DNA of 64,000 nucleotides from Sphingobacterium haloxyli. GTDB taxonomy: Bacteria > Bacteroidota > Bacteroidia > Sphingobacteriales > Sphingobacteriaceae. The notes below the pieces were generated by a model that saw only the letters and a program-made list of their open reading frames with translations, made no database searches and was not told the DNA's origin. Shown here piece by piece: positions 43,702 through 54,973 of the stretch; within the stretch, counting starts at the first letter, position 1, and each line of letters opens with the position of its first letter. The stretch lies in NCBI RefSeq assembly GCF_002980525.1, contig NZ_PVBQ01000002.1:124001-188000 (forward strand), read 5' to 3'. The position numbers and the translations under genes were made by a program.

Positions 43702-46521
43702 TTAGCTTTCAGATTGAACGATTAAAGATAGATGATTTTTTAGGTACTTCCCAGTGTAAGACACGTTACATGCTACCAAATCCTCCGGTGTACCTTCAAA
43801 AACGACTTCTCCTCCTTTATTCCCGCCTTCCGGTCCGATGTCGATAACCCAGTCCGCTGTTTTTATCATCTCCATATTATGCTCAATGACCAGAATACTG
43901 TTGCCTAGTGCAATCAGCGCGTCAAAGGCTTTGAGTAATTTGTGAATATCGTGGAAATGCAGTCCTGTTGTCGGTTCATCAAAAATGAAGAGTGTTTTTT
44001 TGCTATTGTTCCCTTTGATTAAAAAAGATGCAAGCTTAATCCGTTGCGCTTCACCTCCGGATAGGGTGCTCGAAGGCTGTCCTAGTTTCACATAACCCAA
44101 GCCAACATCCTGTAGTGGTTTAATTTTTGCAATGACTTTAGGGACGTCACTGAAAAACTCCATAGCTTCGTCCACGCTGAGATCCAAAACGTCAGCTACT
44201 GATTTGCCGTGGTATTCCACATCTAACACATGTTGTTTGAACCGTTTACCGCCGCAAGCCTCACATGGTAGGACAATATCCGCCATAAATTGCATTTCGA
44301 TTTTTACCTCACCGTCTCCTTGACAGACATCGCAGCGCCCTCCTTCCACGTTGAAAGAGAAGGCGGCAGGCTTCAGCCCGGATGCCTTCGCCGCGGGCAG
44401 GTTAGCATAAACTGACCTTACCTCGTCCCAGCCCTTTACATAGGTTACCGGATTGGAACGAGAGGATCTGCCTATCGGATTTTGATCGATCATCTCGATT
44501 TGTTCAACGTTTGTCGTATCGCCTTCGAGCGCATCAAATATACCGGTTTGTTCTCCACTGTAATTCCCGATGGCTTTTTGTAAAGCGGGATAAAGAATCC
44601 TTTTAACAAGTGAAGTTTTGCCGGATCCGGACACCCCCGCTACCACAGTAAATACATTTAACGGAAAGGTTACATTGATTCCCTTTAAGTTGTTTTCCCG
44701 AGCTCCTTTGATCGTGATGGAATCACGCCATTTGCGTCGTTCTTTCGGTATGGGGATAGTCAATTGGCCATTTAAATATTGTCCTGTCAAGCTGTGTTTA
44801 TCCTGAAGAATCTCCGGGTACGTTCCGGCGAAAACGAGCTGCCCCCCATTTATACCAGCCTCCGGTCCGATGTCGACCAGGTAATCCGCCGCTTCCATCA
44901 TTTCCTGCTCGTGCTCTACGACGATCACCGTATTACCTATATCACGGAGTGATTTCAGCACACCGATCAAACGCTGTGTGTCGCGTGGATGCAAACCGAT
45001 ACTGGGTTCGTCCAACACGTAGATAGACCCCACCAAGGAGCTTCCTAAGGATGTGGCTAAGTTGATGCGCTGCGATTCTCCCCCCGAAAGTGTGTTGCTC
45101 AAACGGTTTAGGGTGAGATAGCTCAACCCCACATTACAAAGGAACTGGAGCCGGTTGACGATCTCGGCGAGCAAACGCTTAGCGATTAACTGTTCGTGTT
45201 CGGTTAATTCAAGCTCCTGAAAGAACTCCAATGCTTCTTCCAGCGGCATTAACACGACGTCCGTAATCGATTTATCGCCGACCTTTACATAGGAGGCGTC
45301 TTTGCGCAGCCGAGAACCTTTGCATTCAGGACAATCAGTTTTACCGCGATACCGCGATAACATCACTCGATACTGGATTTTGTAAGTCTGTTGTTCCAGT
45401 TCTTCAAAAAATTGATTCAACCCGCCAAAATATTTGTTGCCGGACCACAATAGCTCCTGCTGGGCTGCGGTAAGATCGCCATAAGCGCGGTGTATAGGAA
45501 AATCAAACTTAAGGGCGTTGCGTACCAAGCGATTTAACCATTCACCCATTTTTTCCCCCCGCCACGGCGCGATAGCGCCGTCGTAAACAGAACGACTTTT
45601 GTCAGGGATTACTAAATCGGCGTCTATGCCGATGACCTTTCCATATCCTTCGCAGCGTTTGCATGCACCATAGGGGTTGTTGAAGCTAAAGAAGTTTGGT
45701 GTGGGCTCTTCAAATAGAATACCGTCGAGCTCGAATTTGTCGGAATAATGCTGTGTGTCACCATCGATATCGATATAACATTCGCCTTTCCCCTCAAAAA
45801 AAGCGGTCTGTAGCGAGTCTGCGATACGGCTGTTTGTCTCGTCCTGTTTATCCAAGCGGATACGGTCTACGACAATCTGTATTTCTCCTGCCTTAAAATC
45901 TTTATTATGTATCGTCGTATCTTCGATAATACTTTCTATCTTCTGGATCTTTTCTTCGAAAAGAACACGTACGAATCCTTTTTGAAGCAGCAAGGACAAC
46001 TCTTCTTTCAGCTTTCGCTTATTAATAGGTATCAGTTCAGCAAAAATCGTAATTGTGGTATCCTCAGGATAGACCATCAACTCATCGATAATAGAAGATA
46101 CCGTATCTTTTGTGACCTGTTCGCCCGAAATTGGAGAAAAGGTTTTGCCGATCCGTGCGTAAAGAAGTTTAAGATAATCGTATATTTCAGTAGATGTACC
46201 TACCGTAGATCGTGGATTGGACGTGATTACTTTCTGTTCGATAGCAATTGCAGGAGCGATTCCCTTAATGTAGTCTACCTCGGGTTTATTCATCCTTCCC
46301 ATAAATTGTCTGGCATAGGAAGATAGACTCTCGACGTAACGCCGCTGTCCTTCTGCATACAGGGTGTCGAAAGCAAGAGAGGATTTCCCCGAGCCCGACA
46401 TCCCGGTGATAACGACTAGTTTGTTTTTGGGAATATCGACATCAATATTTTTCAGGTTGTTGACCCGCGCACCCTTAATTTGGATAAACGATTTAGCGTT
46501 TTGTTCCGATTTTTTTGACAT
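43702..46521 (-). CDS. uvrA: Excinuclease ABC subunit UvrA
   Basis: 939 residues from ATG 46521; the upstream TTG at 46530 lies inside the promoter box and is rejected. It is the DNA damage-recognition ATPase of nucleotide excision repair. Walker [10 protein letters not shown] (40-48) in the first cassette and [11 protein letters not shown] in the second; the signature [12 protein letters not shown] and [12 protein letters not shown]; zinc-module cysteines in [16 protein letters not shown] and CDVCQGDG / CEACGGKR. Length and order are standard. PafA follows 7 bases later. Confidence 0.97.
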   Translation of the reverse strand: MSKKSEQNAKSFIQIKGARVNNLKNIDVDIPKNKLVVITGMSGSGKSSLAFDTLYAEGQRRYVESLSSYARQFMGRMNKPEVDYIKGIAPAIAIEQKVITSNPRSTVGTSTEIYDYLKLLYARIGKTFSPISGEQVTKDTVSSIIDELMVYPEDTTITIFAELIPINKRKLKEELSLLLQKGFVRVLFEEKIQKIESIIEDTTIHNKDFKAGEIQIVVDRIRLDKQDETNSRIADSLQTAFFEGKGECYIDIDGDTQHYSDKFELDGILFEEPTPNFFSFNNPYGACKRCEGYGKVIGIDADLVIPDKSRSVYDGAIAPWRGEKMGEWLNRLVRNALKFDFPIHRAYGDLTAAQQELLWSGNKYFGGLNQFFEELEQQTYKIQYRVMLSRYRGKTDCPECKGSRLRKDASYVKVGDKSITDVVLMPLEEALEFFQELELTEHEQLIAKRLLAEIVNRLQFLCNVGLSYLTLNRLSNTLSGGESQRINLATSLGSSLVGSIYVLDEPSIGLHPRDTQRLIGVLKSLRDIGNTVIVVEHEQEMMEAADYLVDIGPEAGINGGQLVFAGTYPEILQDKHSLTGQYLNGQLTIPIPKERRKWRDSITIKGARENNLKGINVTFPLNVFTVVAGVSGSGKTSLVKRILYPALQKAIGNYSGEQTGIFDALEGDTTNVEQIEMIDQNPIGRSSRSNPVTYVKGWDEVRSVYANLPAAKASGLKPAAFSFNVEGGRCDVCQGDGEVKIEMQFMADIVLPCEACGGKRFKQHVLDVEYHGKSVADVLDLSVDEAMEFFSDVPKVIAKIKPLQDVGLGYVKLGQPSSTLSGGEAQRIKLASFLIKGNNSKKTLFIFDEPTTGLHFHDIHKLLKAFDALIALGNSILVIEHNMEMIKTADWVIDIGPEGGNKGGEVVFEGTPEDLVACNVSYTGKYLKNHLSLIVQSES

Positions 46522-46527
46522 AACCCA

Positions 46528-46535
46528 CAAAGGTA
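46528..46535 (-). promoter_or_regulatory. Minus-7 box TACCTTTG of uvrA
   Basis: It reads TACCTTTG on the minus strand and ends 6 bases before the uvrA ATG, leaving almost no leader. Confidence 0.5.
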
Positions 46536-46642
46536 AGGATTTTGTCTGACTCTGTCATCCCGGAAAACGATCGTTTGCGTGGGGATATATTAGTTATTAT
46601 TCTCATATTTAGGTTTTTAAATCTAAATTTTATTAACAGGTG

Positions 46643-48096
46643 ATGAATGAACATATTATCATAAAAGTTGTTAAAGTTTTTTTGCTGATCTGCGTGGCCT
46701 ATCCGACGTACGGACAAGGTGCCCGGAGCAAACTCAAGGTTGTTAATACGCACTGCGATTTGCTCCGGCAATCCGACTATCAGTCGCTGCAAGGATATCG
46801 GCTGCAGTCCGAATGGACTCCCCAAGCCTTCGAGCAGGGAGAATCGGTTGTTGTCAAGAATAAAGTACCTGTATTCGGCTGGATAATGAACGCGAGAAAC
46901 ACCTCCACCCGGCAACAATATTATCAATTGTTGTTGGCAGATAATCTCGAAGATATAATGGAAGACAGAGGCAACTTATGGAATTCGGGAAAAGTATGGT
47001 CGTCCGAATCGACAGCGGTGCTTTACGGAGGAAACGACTTACGTTCAGGTAACCTTTATTATTGGAAAGTAAAAGTCTGGGATGAGCAGGGAAATGAAAG
47101 CGAATTTAGTCCTGTGTCCTGTTTTTATACGGGCCAATTTGTGGATGGATACGAAACAACTACTTACCCTTTGCAGCGAACGGATCAAGTCCCTAAGAAA
47201 TTGATAAAAAAGGATCAAGAGTACTTTGCCGATTTTGGAAAAGCTGCTTTCGGCCAGTTGAGATTAAATATTGATAGTCCGGTCGCCGATACGATTTTGG
47301 TCCGGTTCGGTGAAAAAATTACATCAGAAGGACAAATCGACAGAAATCCAGGTGGCACGATACGTTACCAAGAGTATAAGCTTTCTTTATCTCCGGGAAC
47401 GAACACGTACCGGATCAAATTTAGAAAAGATCGACAGAATACCGGGCGATCAGCTATCCTGATGCCCGATTATATCGGAGAAGTTCTGCCTTTCCGTTAC
47501 GTGGAAATTGAAGGCTACGACTATCCTTTACACCAGGCTGATGTACAGCGGTCTATGGTGCATTATCCTTTCGACGACAAGGCATCTTATTTCCGTTCAT
47601 CGAATGAAATCCTGAACCAGGTCTGGGACTTAAGTAAATATAGTATTAAGGCCACCAGCTTTGCCGGAATATACGTTGACGGCGACCGGGAACGCATTCC
47701 TTACGAGGCGGACGCCCTTATCAATCAATTGTGTCATTACTGTGTAGACAATGAATTCCCAGAAAACTGATGGGAATCGAGCCCCTAGAGCCCGGGTGGA
47801 GGACATTTAGAATACAGCCACAACTGGCCGACCTTGAATACGCTAAGATCCGTTTTCCCACCATTAAGGGTTATATCGATGCAGCATACAGACAATCAGC
47901 GAATGGGCTGGAAGCGCAGTTGTCAATACCGGCGAATACCGTCGCTGAAATTTATTTGCCACGTAAAAATAAAAGCGGTAAGCCTGTTTTGCGTGTGAAC
48001 GGGAAGGAACAAGAATATGAACTCCGTCAAAATTGGATAAAATTGCCAGACCTGGGGACTGGAAATAAAGAAATCGTGGTCGTATATCATCCATAG
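46643..48096 (+). pseudogene. Alpha-L-rhamnosidase (GH78) gene with internal deletion of the catalytic core
   Basis: The first frame (374 residues from ATG 46643) has a signal peptide (near TYGQG), the N-terminal domains of GH78 and the start of the catalytic domain up to YVDGDRERIPYEADALINQL, and stops at TGA 47768-47770. At 47770 a second frame begins with MGIEPLEPGWRTFRIQPQ, the C-terminal domain of the same family, and runs to 48096. The intervening 300 or so residues of the (alpha/alpha)6 barrel with the catalytic acids are missing, with a frame shift at the join. It is a deletion remnant, not two genes, and lies directly upstream of the locus regulator. Confidence 0.85.
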
Positions 48097-48232
48097 TAGC
48101 AGGATAGTGCAGGACAGTTGTTGTTGTTCGTTTTGATATTTTTGAAATATCCAGTTGTATTAGGTAATGTATTCATTGCCATCGTACATTTTATAGTATA
48201 AGCCTACAGGAATATGATACAATCTTTTGGTA

Positions 48233-48817
48233 ATGGCCCAAATTTTAAATACGATATCGGACGTTGAATTTGCGGATTTCAAGATCGGAGACCATAAGGC
48301 CTTCCGCAAAGTTTTTGATGCTTATCATAAGTCAATCTATAACTATGCCTATAAGTTTAGTAAAAATCATGACGAAGCGGAAGAACTTGTCCAGGAGGTG
48401 TTTGTTTCCCTATTTATAAACCGTGATAAGATAGAAAATCCCGAGAGTCTTTACCCTTATCTATTTATCATCACCAAACGGATAACAATTTCCATTTTCA
48501 GAAAAAAGGTGGTGAAATCCAAATTTGATCATCATTTGAAGTATAGTTGGAAAGAAGCGTGTGAAAGTACCGAACACACACTCGATACGACCGAGTTGAC
48601 CAGTATATGGACTAGTGCTATTGAGCGTCTGCCCGAAAAGCAACGGGAAGTCTATGCGTTAAATAAAATCAATGGGTTATCCTATGAGGAGATTGCGAAT
48701 AAGGTCGGTGTATCCAAATACACCGTTAAGAATCAATTGATCATGGCATCCAAAACAGTGAGGTTAATCGTGAAAAGTATTTATTTTTTACTTTTTTTAT
48801 TGAAAACTTTGTTTTGA
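48233..48817 (+). CDS. ECF-type RNA polymerase sigma factor (SusC/D-locus regulator)
   Basis: 194 residues from ATG 48233 (TTG 48227 is in frame but less likely). Sigma region 2 is visible in FRKVFDAYHKSIYNYAYKF and ELVQEVFVSLFINRDKI (about 22-75). Region 4 has LPEKQREVYALNKINGLSYEEIANKVGVSKYTVKNQ (about 133-170). The C-terminus ends in a hydrophobic stretch (IYFLLFLLKTLF). With the FecR gene 55 bases on, it forms the usual trans-envelope system that turns on the adjacent susC when the SusC STN domain signals substrate. Confidence 0.95.
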   Translation: MAQILNTISDVEFADFKIGDHKAFRKVFDAYHKSIYNYAYKFSKNHDEAEELVQEVFVSLFINRDKIENPESLYPYLFIITKRITISIFRKKVVKSKFDHHLKYSWKEACESTEHTLDTTELTSIWTSAIERLPEKQREVYALNKINGLSYEEIANKVGVSKYTVKNQLIMASKTVRLIVKSIYFLLFLLKTLF

Positions 48818-48872
48818 TCTAGTCCTTTTTTCTTGTTACCTCGTTTATATAAGTAACCAGTAATTATAAACG

Positions 48873-50069
48873 TTGGAAAAAGGACAGCTCATTCATCTCA
48901 TACATCAGTATATGGATAATTCCATATCTGACGACAATCTTGTTTTGCTTAAAAACGCGTTGGAGCAGAAAGCAGATGAAGATCTCTTATGGCTCTGGGA
49001 TATCCTTATGGAGTCGTCGGCAGCCACGAAAGGACATGCCCCCGATTCCGACCACCTATTCCAACGGATTATGTTGGATGGGCGGCTCCAGCCGAATTTT
49101 TCTAAAGACACCAAAAAGATTAAAACAACCAAACGTTTAGTCACGCTGGTGGCTGCCGCATGTATCCTTGTCTTTTTAAAATTTGCAATAGATTTTATAA
49201 ATGGGCCAGATCCAATTGAGGCGGGGCTCAGCACTAAGAGCGCGATTGGGACGATTACGCCGGGAGGAAATAAAGCCCGGATTGTTTTGGCGGATGGAAC
49301 TCAATTAGACTTGGAAACGGTGAAAATTGATACGGTAATTCAGTTGGAAGGGTATGCTGTGCATAAGACAGCCGACGGATCCATTACCTACACCGTAACG
49401 GATGAACATAGCCTGAACGGCGACATGTATAACACCATTATTACGCCAAAAGGTGGAGCGTATAATTTAACCCTGTCTGACGGTACAAAAATAGCGATGA
49501 ACGCCTCATCCACGCTTCGTTACCCTATCCGTTTCCAGGAAGATGCCCGCGCTGTTGAACTGAAGGGAGAGGCATATTTCGATGTCAGCAAACAATATAG
49601 AGATGGTAACCGGATTCCCTTTATTGTGGAGACGGATCAGCAAACCTTGGAGGTACTAGGTACTGCTTTCAACGTCAACAGCTATGGTAGAATGATTCAA
49701 ACAACCTTGGTAGAAGGATCAGTAAGAATCTCTTTCGACAATGGACAAAGTCATGTTCTAAAACCCAATCAGCAAGCTGTTTACACGCGGAAATCCAAAA
49801 GAACAGCCATCAATACCGTGGATCCTTTTTATGTTCTCGCTTGGAAAAACGGATCCTTTGCATTTGAGGATGCCTCGATAGAGGAGGTTATGGAAAGTGT
49901 TGGCAGATGGTATGATGTGGATGTGGCGTTTAAAGGTGATTTAAAGGATAAGCGGTTTTCCGGTACGATATCCAGATTTGAGAATATTCAGAAGTTGTTG
50001 CAAACGGTCGAGTTAACAGGATCAGTAAAATTCGAAATCAAGGGAAGGAGGATTTTGGTTATGGAATGA
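48873..50069 (+). CDS. FecR family anti-sigma factor
   Basis: 398 residues; the start is TTG 48873 (MEKGQLIHLIHQYM), since the first in-frame ATG is at codon 14. A short cytoplasmic helical part that holds the sigma factor, one membrane helix (about 88-109), then the periplasmic FecR domain (IITPKGGAYNLTLSDGTKIAMNA, LKGEAYFDVSK, VLGTAFNVNSYG, about 190-290), and a C-terminal DUF4974/STN-like domain (about 325-398, FEDASIEEVMESVGRWYDVDV) that contacts the SusC signalling domain. A hairpin follows before susC. Confidence 0.95.
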   Translation: MEKGQLIHLIHQYMDNSISDDNLVLLKNALEQKADEDLLWLWDILMESSAATKGHAPDSDHLFQRIMLDGRLQPNFSKDTKKIKTTKRLVTLVAAACILVFLKFAIDFINGPDPIEAGLSTKSAIGTITPGGNKARIVLADGTQLDLETVKIDTVIQLEGYAVHKTADGSITYTVTDEHSLNGDMYNTIITPKGGAYNLTLSDGTKIAMNASSTLRYPIRFQEDARAVELKGEAYFDVSKQYRDGNRIPFIVETDQQTLEVLGTAFNVNSYGRMIQTTLVEGSVRISFDNGQSHVLKPNQQAVYTRKSKRTAINTVDPFYVLAWKNGSFAFEDASIEEVMESVGRWYDVDVAFKGDLKDKRFSGTISRFENIQKLLQTVELTGSVKFEIKGRRILVME

Positions 50070-50096
50070 AAATCAGCAGAATTTGAAGAACATAAC

Positions 50097-50125
50097 AATC
50101 AGGAGCGTTGCGACCGCCCCTGATT
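50097..50125 (+). terminator. Terminator/attenuator-like hairpin between fecR and susC
   Basis: AATCAGGAGCG (50097-50107) pairs with CGCCCCTGATT (50115-50125) with one mismatch and a 7-base loop, and there is no T-run. It could separate sigma/FecR transcription from the susC promoter that the sigma factor should use. Confidence 0.5.
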
Positions 50126-50194
50126 AACCAAGTCCTACGGGCTTGTCGATTGATGTCTTAGTATATAATAGTAAACAACCAATCTTAAATACAA

Positions 50195-53100
50195 ATGTAT
50201 AAAAATTATGATATACTTACGCCGTTTTGCAGGCGTTTAAAACCTAGATTGTTCGTCATGAAACTATCCTTGATCTTAATGTTTGTAGGTACGTTGCAGG
50301 TTAGCGCATTTACATTCGGTCAAAAAATTACGCTTAGCCGAAAAAACGTAAAACTAACTGTTGTTTTGAAGGAAATCCAGCAACTAAGCGGATATAATAT
50401 TTTTTACGATAAATCTGTCATACCAGCAAATGCAATGGTGGATTTGCAGGTGCACGACACACATGTCGAGAAAGTCCTCACCGGACTGCTGGAGAAGTTT
50501 CATATAAAATATAAGTTGGTGGACAAGAACATCATATTGGTACGAAAGGAAAACTCTTCGATAGCAGCCACGGACAATCTGAGAATAAACCAAGAAAGAA
50601 TAGTGAAGGGTAACGTGACGAATCGCGGAGGTGAACCGCTCGCGGGAGTTACTATTTCGGAAATAGGGAAAGCCAACAGTACGATGACTGATGAAAGAGG
50701 AAATTATATTCTCCGTACAGAAGATGATGCCGCGATGCTGCATTTTTCGTTTGTCGGATATGAAGATCAGGAAATAAGTCTTGGAAATAGAACGGTGATC
50801 GATGTTGTACTAATAGATCGAACGGATGAACTTGATGAAGTAGTTGTGGTAGGGTATGGGACAGTACGGAAGGCGGATTTGACCGGGTCTGTAGCGCAGG
50901 TAAAGGCTCGAGAGGTAAATGCATTTCCTAATGCCAGCGCATTACAAGCCCTCGCGGGCCGAGCCCCGGGGGTACATATACGCCAGAGTTCGGGTGCCCC
51001 CGGTCCCGGTATATCCGTTCGTGTTCGCGGAGGAAATTCTATTCAGGGAAGTAATGAACCGCTGTATGTTATTGACGGATTTCCCATAGCCGGTTCTAAT
51101 CCCTCCATAGTCAATACCGCTGATATAGAAAGTATTGAGATTCTAAAGGATGCATCAGCTACGGCAATATATGGTTCACGTGGTGCCAATGGCGTCGTGA
51201 TCATCACGACAAAAAAGGGAAAAGAAGGGCGTACCGACGTGTCGTTTGAAACCAGTTACAGTTCGCAGCGGCTCATCCGTAGACTCGATCTTATGAATGC
51301 GCAGGAGTATGCGAGATTCTACAACGAACAGGCGGCGAACGATAATGTGGCACCTTATTTTAACGAAGAAGAGATAAGTGGATTTGGGGAAGGTTTTGAC
51401 TGGCAGGATTTTGTCTTTAGGAAGGCCCCGATGACCACGGCTGCGCTTGGCATAGCTGGCGGAAATGAGAAAACGCGGTTTTCCATAAATGGTAGCTTTT
51501 TCGGGCAAGGTGGTATCATCCAAGGAAGTAATTACAATCGTTATTCGCTGCAAAGCAGTATTGATCACAAAATCAACGATAAGATTTCCGTCGAATTGAA
51601 TACGATCCTCTCGCGCCTGACAACCGAAAGACGAGACAGTGGAGGAGGCAATCGAGGCAACTCCATGATTGCTGCGGCCATTTCTGCTCCTCCGATTCTG
51701 ACACCCTATAACGAAGACGGTTCCTATCGAATACTTCACACAGCTTATCCATTTTTGGCAACAGATCTGCGCAACCCTATTAACTGGATCAATGAAAGTA
51801 CAGCACAGACCAAAGCCAACGTAGCATTGATCAATACGGCTGTATCCTATCGGATTACCCCCGAACTTATCTTCAAAGTGGCTGGAGGGTTGGAGAACCG
51901 CGATGACCGTTCGGATAATTATACGACGACCAAATTTTTTGATAGCCCGGGGATTGCAAATGTATCTTCCACGCAGCAGACCAGCCTGTTGAATGAAAAC
52001 ACATTAAATTATAATAAAACGTTTCGTGACAAGCATAACTTCGCTGCGGTAGCGGGGCTGACCTACCAGAATTTTATGACTACGGCTGTAAATGCCGGAG
52101 GGACGGATTTTCTTTCTGATATCTATGAGACCTACAATCTGGGGGCAGCTGGTACACCAGGCGTTCCCGGGTCAGCGTATACAAAGTCTGCATTAATTTC
52201 TCTCTTAGGGCGTGTCAATTATAGCTACGACTACCGTTATCTCGCCACGGTAAGTTTTCGTCGTGACGGATCCTCGCGCTACTCGCCGGGAAGTAAATGG
52301 GGGAATTTTCCTTCAGCAGCGCTTGCGTGGCGTATTTCAAACGAAAATTTCATGAGTAATGTTTCGGCCTTTTCGGATCTCAAGTTGCGGGCCAGCTGGG
52401 GGCTAACCGGTAGCCAGGCCATTGATCCGTATACTACGCTTAATCTACTGTCCCCAGGTAAGACGATATTTGGTAATGAATATTTCAATACGGTTAGTCC
52501 ATTAACACGGCTACCGAATGACTTAACTTGGGAAACTACCGAGCAGTTTGATATTGGAGCAGATATTGGCGTCCTGAATAATAGAGTCTTGTTAACCGCG
52601 GACTACTATGTAAAGAATACGCGCGATTTGCTAAGTGATGTCCGGTTGCCGGCTTCCATGGGCTATACGACAACAATCCGAAATGTCGGCAGGGTACAAA
52701 ACAGAGGCGTTGAGTTAGGCGTGGAAGCAAGGCCTTTTGAAGGCAGTTTTACGTGGAATATAAATGCCAATATAGCCTTTAACAAAAACAAAGTAATCAG
52801 TCTATACAACGGCGAAGATGTTCTGCGGGATAATATCGGTATGGTCATCGTGAGCGATGCTACCAGCATATTGAGGGAGGGGAGACCTGTCGGACAGTTC
52901 TGGGGTTACATAGAGGATGGTTACGACGAGAAGGGAGACATTATTTTTCGTGATATCAATCAGGACGGTAGCATCACATCTGCTGACAAAACATATATTG
53001 GAGACGCTAACCCCGATTTTACATATGGATTTAATTCAGTAATGAATTATAAGAATTTCGAATTTTCGTTTTTTCTCCAGGGAACGTATGGAAATGATAT

Positions 53101-53485
53101 TTTCAATGCGAGCTCTGTTACGAACACCATGGACTATGGCTTTGGTCTGAATATGCCCAAATCAGTGTATGAGAATCATTGGACGATCAATAATACAGAT
53201 GCTGACTACCCGCGGATCAGTAGATCGACACCCGTAAAGGTATCGGATCGATTTATAGAGGACGGTTCTTTTTTGCGACTCAAAAACATATCCTTGGCGT
53301 ACAACCTACCGCTGCAGGCATGGAATGCGAACAAATTACAGCGGCTGCAGGTCTATGTGAGCGCACAAAATCTACTTACGCTCACCAATTATTCATGGTG
53401 GGATCCGGAAGTGAATTTTCGACTCGATCATAATAGCTACCCGTCTGCGAAATCGGTCACCTTCGGTATCCGTGCCGGTTTCTAA
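50195..53485 (+). CDS. SusC/RagA TonB-linked outer-membrane protein with STN signalling domain
   Basis: 1096 residues. Signal peptide preceded by an N-terminal extension (cleavage near TFGQK, about 43), STN domain (about 50-120) that signals to FecR, carboxypeptidase-regulatory domain (about 138-212), plug (VVVVGYGTVRKADLTGSV and YGSRGANGVVIITTKKG, about 225-340), and a 22-strand barrel ending GIRAGF. The acidic loop DINQDGSITSADK is also present. It imports oligomers through the outer membrane. The STN domain makes this locus sigma/FecR controlled, unlike a SusC without one. SusD follows after 18 bases. Confidence 0.97.
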   Translation: MYKNYDILTPFCRRLKPRLFVMKLSLILMFVGTLQVSAFTFGQKITLSRKNVKLTVVLKEIQQLSGYNIFYDKSVIPANAMVDLQVHDTHVEKVLTGLLEKFHIKYKLVDKNIILVRKENSSIAATDNLRINQERIVKGNVTNRGGEPLAGVTISEIGKANSTMTDERGNYILRTEDDAAMLHFSFVGYEDQEISLGNRTVIDVVLIDRTDELDEVVVVGYGTVRKADLTGSVAQVKAREVNAFPNASALQALAGRAPGVHIRQSSGAPGPGISVRVRGGNSIQGSNEPLYVIDGFPIAGSNPSIVNTADIESIEILKDASATAIYGSRGANGVVIITTKKGKEGRTDVSFETSYSSQRLIRRLDLMNAQEYARFYNEQAANDNVAPYFNEEEISGFGEGFDWQDFVFRKAPMTTAALGIAGGNEKTRFSINGSFFGQGGIIQGSNYNRYSLQSSIDHKINDKISVELNTILSRLTTERRDSGGGNRGNSMIAAAISAPPILTPYNEDGSYRILHTAYPFLATDLRNPINWINESTAQTKANVALINTAVSYRITPELIFKVAGGLENRDDRSDNYTTTKFFDSPGIANVSSTQQTSLLNENTLNYNKTFRDKHNFAAVAGLTYQNFMTTAVNAGGTDFLSDIYETYNLGAAGTPGVPGSAYTKSALISLLGRVNYSYDYRYLATVSFRRDGSSRYSPGSKWGNFPSAALAWRISNENFMSNVSAFSDLKLRASWGLTGSQAIDPYTTLNLLSPGKTIFGNEYFNTVSPLTRLPNDLTWETTEQFDIGADIGVLNNRVLLTADYYVKNTRDLLSDVRLPASMGYTTTIRNVGRVQNRGVELGVEARPFEGSFTWNINANIAFNKNKVISLYNGEDVLRDNIGMVIVSDATSILREGRPVGQFWGYIEDGYDEKGDIIFRDINQDGSITSADKTYIGDANPDFTYGFNSVMNYKNFEFSFFLQGTYGNDIFNASSVTNTMDYGFGLNMPKSVYENHWTINNTDADYPRISRSTPVKVSDRFIEDGSFLRLKNISLAYNLPLQAWNANKLQRLQVYVSAQNLLTLTNYSWWDPEVNFRLDHNSYPSAKSVTFGIRAGF

Positions 53486-53503
53486 CTTTTTACAGTTCAT
53501 AGG

Positions 53504-54952
53504 ATGAAGAAATTGAAATTAAATACGATGAAGAGATTAATATGCATGTGGGGTATAGTTGCACTTTTTGTTGCGTGCGAAAAGACCCTCGAAGAAACAC
53601 CTAAGCAGATCTCGGAGGAGAATTTTTATAATACGACAGAAGAAGTGGAAGCCGCGGTGAATGCGATTTATAGCCCGTTGCGTAAAGACCTCATGCCGAA
53701 TTATATTGCTGCGCTGGAATGTCATTCAGACTGGATGTATGGTCGTGGCAGTTGGACCCCCCTGAGTAACTACCAGGGGCTGGATGACGCGAACATAACG
53801 CGCGTCCAAGGTTTTTGGAATGGTTTCTATCTGGCGATCAGGAACGCAAATCTGGTTGTCTTGAATGTGGTAGAGGGGGAAGCGTTTGCGGAATACGTTG
53901 CCGAAGCAAAGTTTCTGCGTGCTTTTTCCTATTTTCAGCTGGTCAGGAATTGGGGGGGTGTACCGTTGCGCACGGAGGAAACAATGGACGTAAAGGATCT
54001 TCCGCGCAGTACAGAGGACGAAGTCTACCAGTTAATTCTAGATGATTTGGCAACAGCGACGATATCGCTGCCAGAAACTGCTGCGTCTAGTGGCCGCCCT
54101 ACTAAATGGGCCGCTAAAACACTACTGGCTGATGTGTACTTGCAATTGGAACGCCATAACGAAGCAGCTGAACTGGCCAACGAAGTTGTCCAAGCGGGTT
54201 TTAGTTTAGTAAGCGTGAGTGGCCCCGAAGACTACCAGTATAAAATTTTCGGACCGGATATCACCACAAGCACTGAGGAGATTTTTGCGCTGAAGTACGC
54301 ACGTCTTCCTGCGCAAGGCAATTACATTTTGTGGATATCCAACCATCCAAGTACTAAGCTGCTCACAGCAGGCGGTACAGGCGCTTATGCCGTCCATGGC
54401 GACGCGACCAACGCGAATTATATCGAGTGGAATAACGATGATATCCGCAAGCAGCTCTGGGACCAGATTAACTTTGGTTTGGGACCAAATACGCTGGTTA
54501 GTTCGAAGTATGTGGATCCGGATGCGCTTGATGCGAATACTTCAGGAAATGACCTGCCGATATATCGGTTATCCGATGCTTTGTTGATCTTCGCTGAAGC
54601 GTCTGCAAAAGCTGAAAATACCGTCACCGCAACGGCGATGGAGGCACTGAACAAGGTGCATCGGAGGGCTTATGGCTATGCGCCGAATGCGTCAGCTCCA
54701 GTCGATTACGACGCTGCCGATTATGACAGTGACACCTTTGTGGATCTCATCGTCCAGGAACGGGGATATGAATTCATATATGAAGGGAAGCGTTGGTTCG
54801 AATTGAAGCGAACTGGAAAATTGGATGAACGCATTCAATATAGCAAAGGAAAATCGGTTGTCCAAAAGCATTTACTTTGGCCGATTCCCCTTTCCGAGAC
54901 AAATTATAACAATGCAATTGACCCGGTGACTGATCAAAACCCCGGGTATTAA
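53504..54952 (+). CDS. SusD/RagB family outer-membrane lipoprotein
   Basis: 482 residues from ATG 53504 (ATG 53528 is an alternative). Lipobox FVAC (Cys25). SusD marks: FLRAFSYFQLVRNWGGVPL (about 143-161), the helical TPR-like repeats, YRLSDALLIFAEASAKAE (about 350-367), IVQERGYEFIYEGKRWFELKR and the ending LLWPIPLSETNYNNAIDPVTDQNPGY. It pairs with the SusC before it. The other members of the locus (FAD oxidoreductase, possible flavoprotein, GH78) suggest a rhamnose-bearing substrate. Confidence 0.95.
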   Translation: MKKLKLNTMKRLICMWGIVALFVACEKTLEETPKQISEENFYNTTEEVEAAVNAIYSPLRKDLMPNYIAALECHSDWMYGRGSWTPLSNYQGLDDANITRVQGFWNGFYLAIRNANLVVLNVVEGEAFAEYVAEAKFLRAFSYFQLVRNWGGVPLRTEETMDVKDLPRSTEDEVYQLILDDLATATISLPETAASSGRPTKWAAKTLLADVYLQLERHNEAAELANEVVQAGFSLVSVSGPEDYQYKIFGPDITTSTEEIFALKYARLPAQGNYILWISNHPSTKLLTAGGTGAYAVHGDATNANYIEWNNDDIRKQLWDQINFGLGPNTLVSSKYVDPDALDANTSGNDLPIYRLSDALLIFAEASAKAENTVTATAMEALNKVHRRAYGYAPNASAPVDYDAADYDSDTFVDLIVQERGYEFIYEGKRWFELKRTGKLDERIQYSKGKSVVQKHLLWPIPLSETNYNNAIDPVTDQNPGY

Positions 54953-54973
54953 CAACTAGAAACCTTTAAAGGA

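Noticed and set aside
47770-48096. Separate 108-residue protein gene
   Set aside because: Its sequence is the C-terminal domain of GH78 and begins exactly at the deletion join; it has no signal peptide, so it is the tail of the pseudogene.
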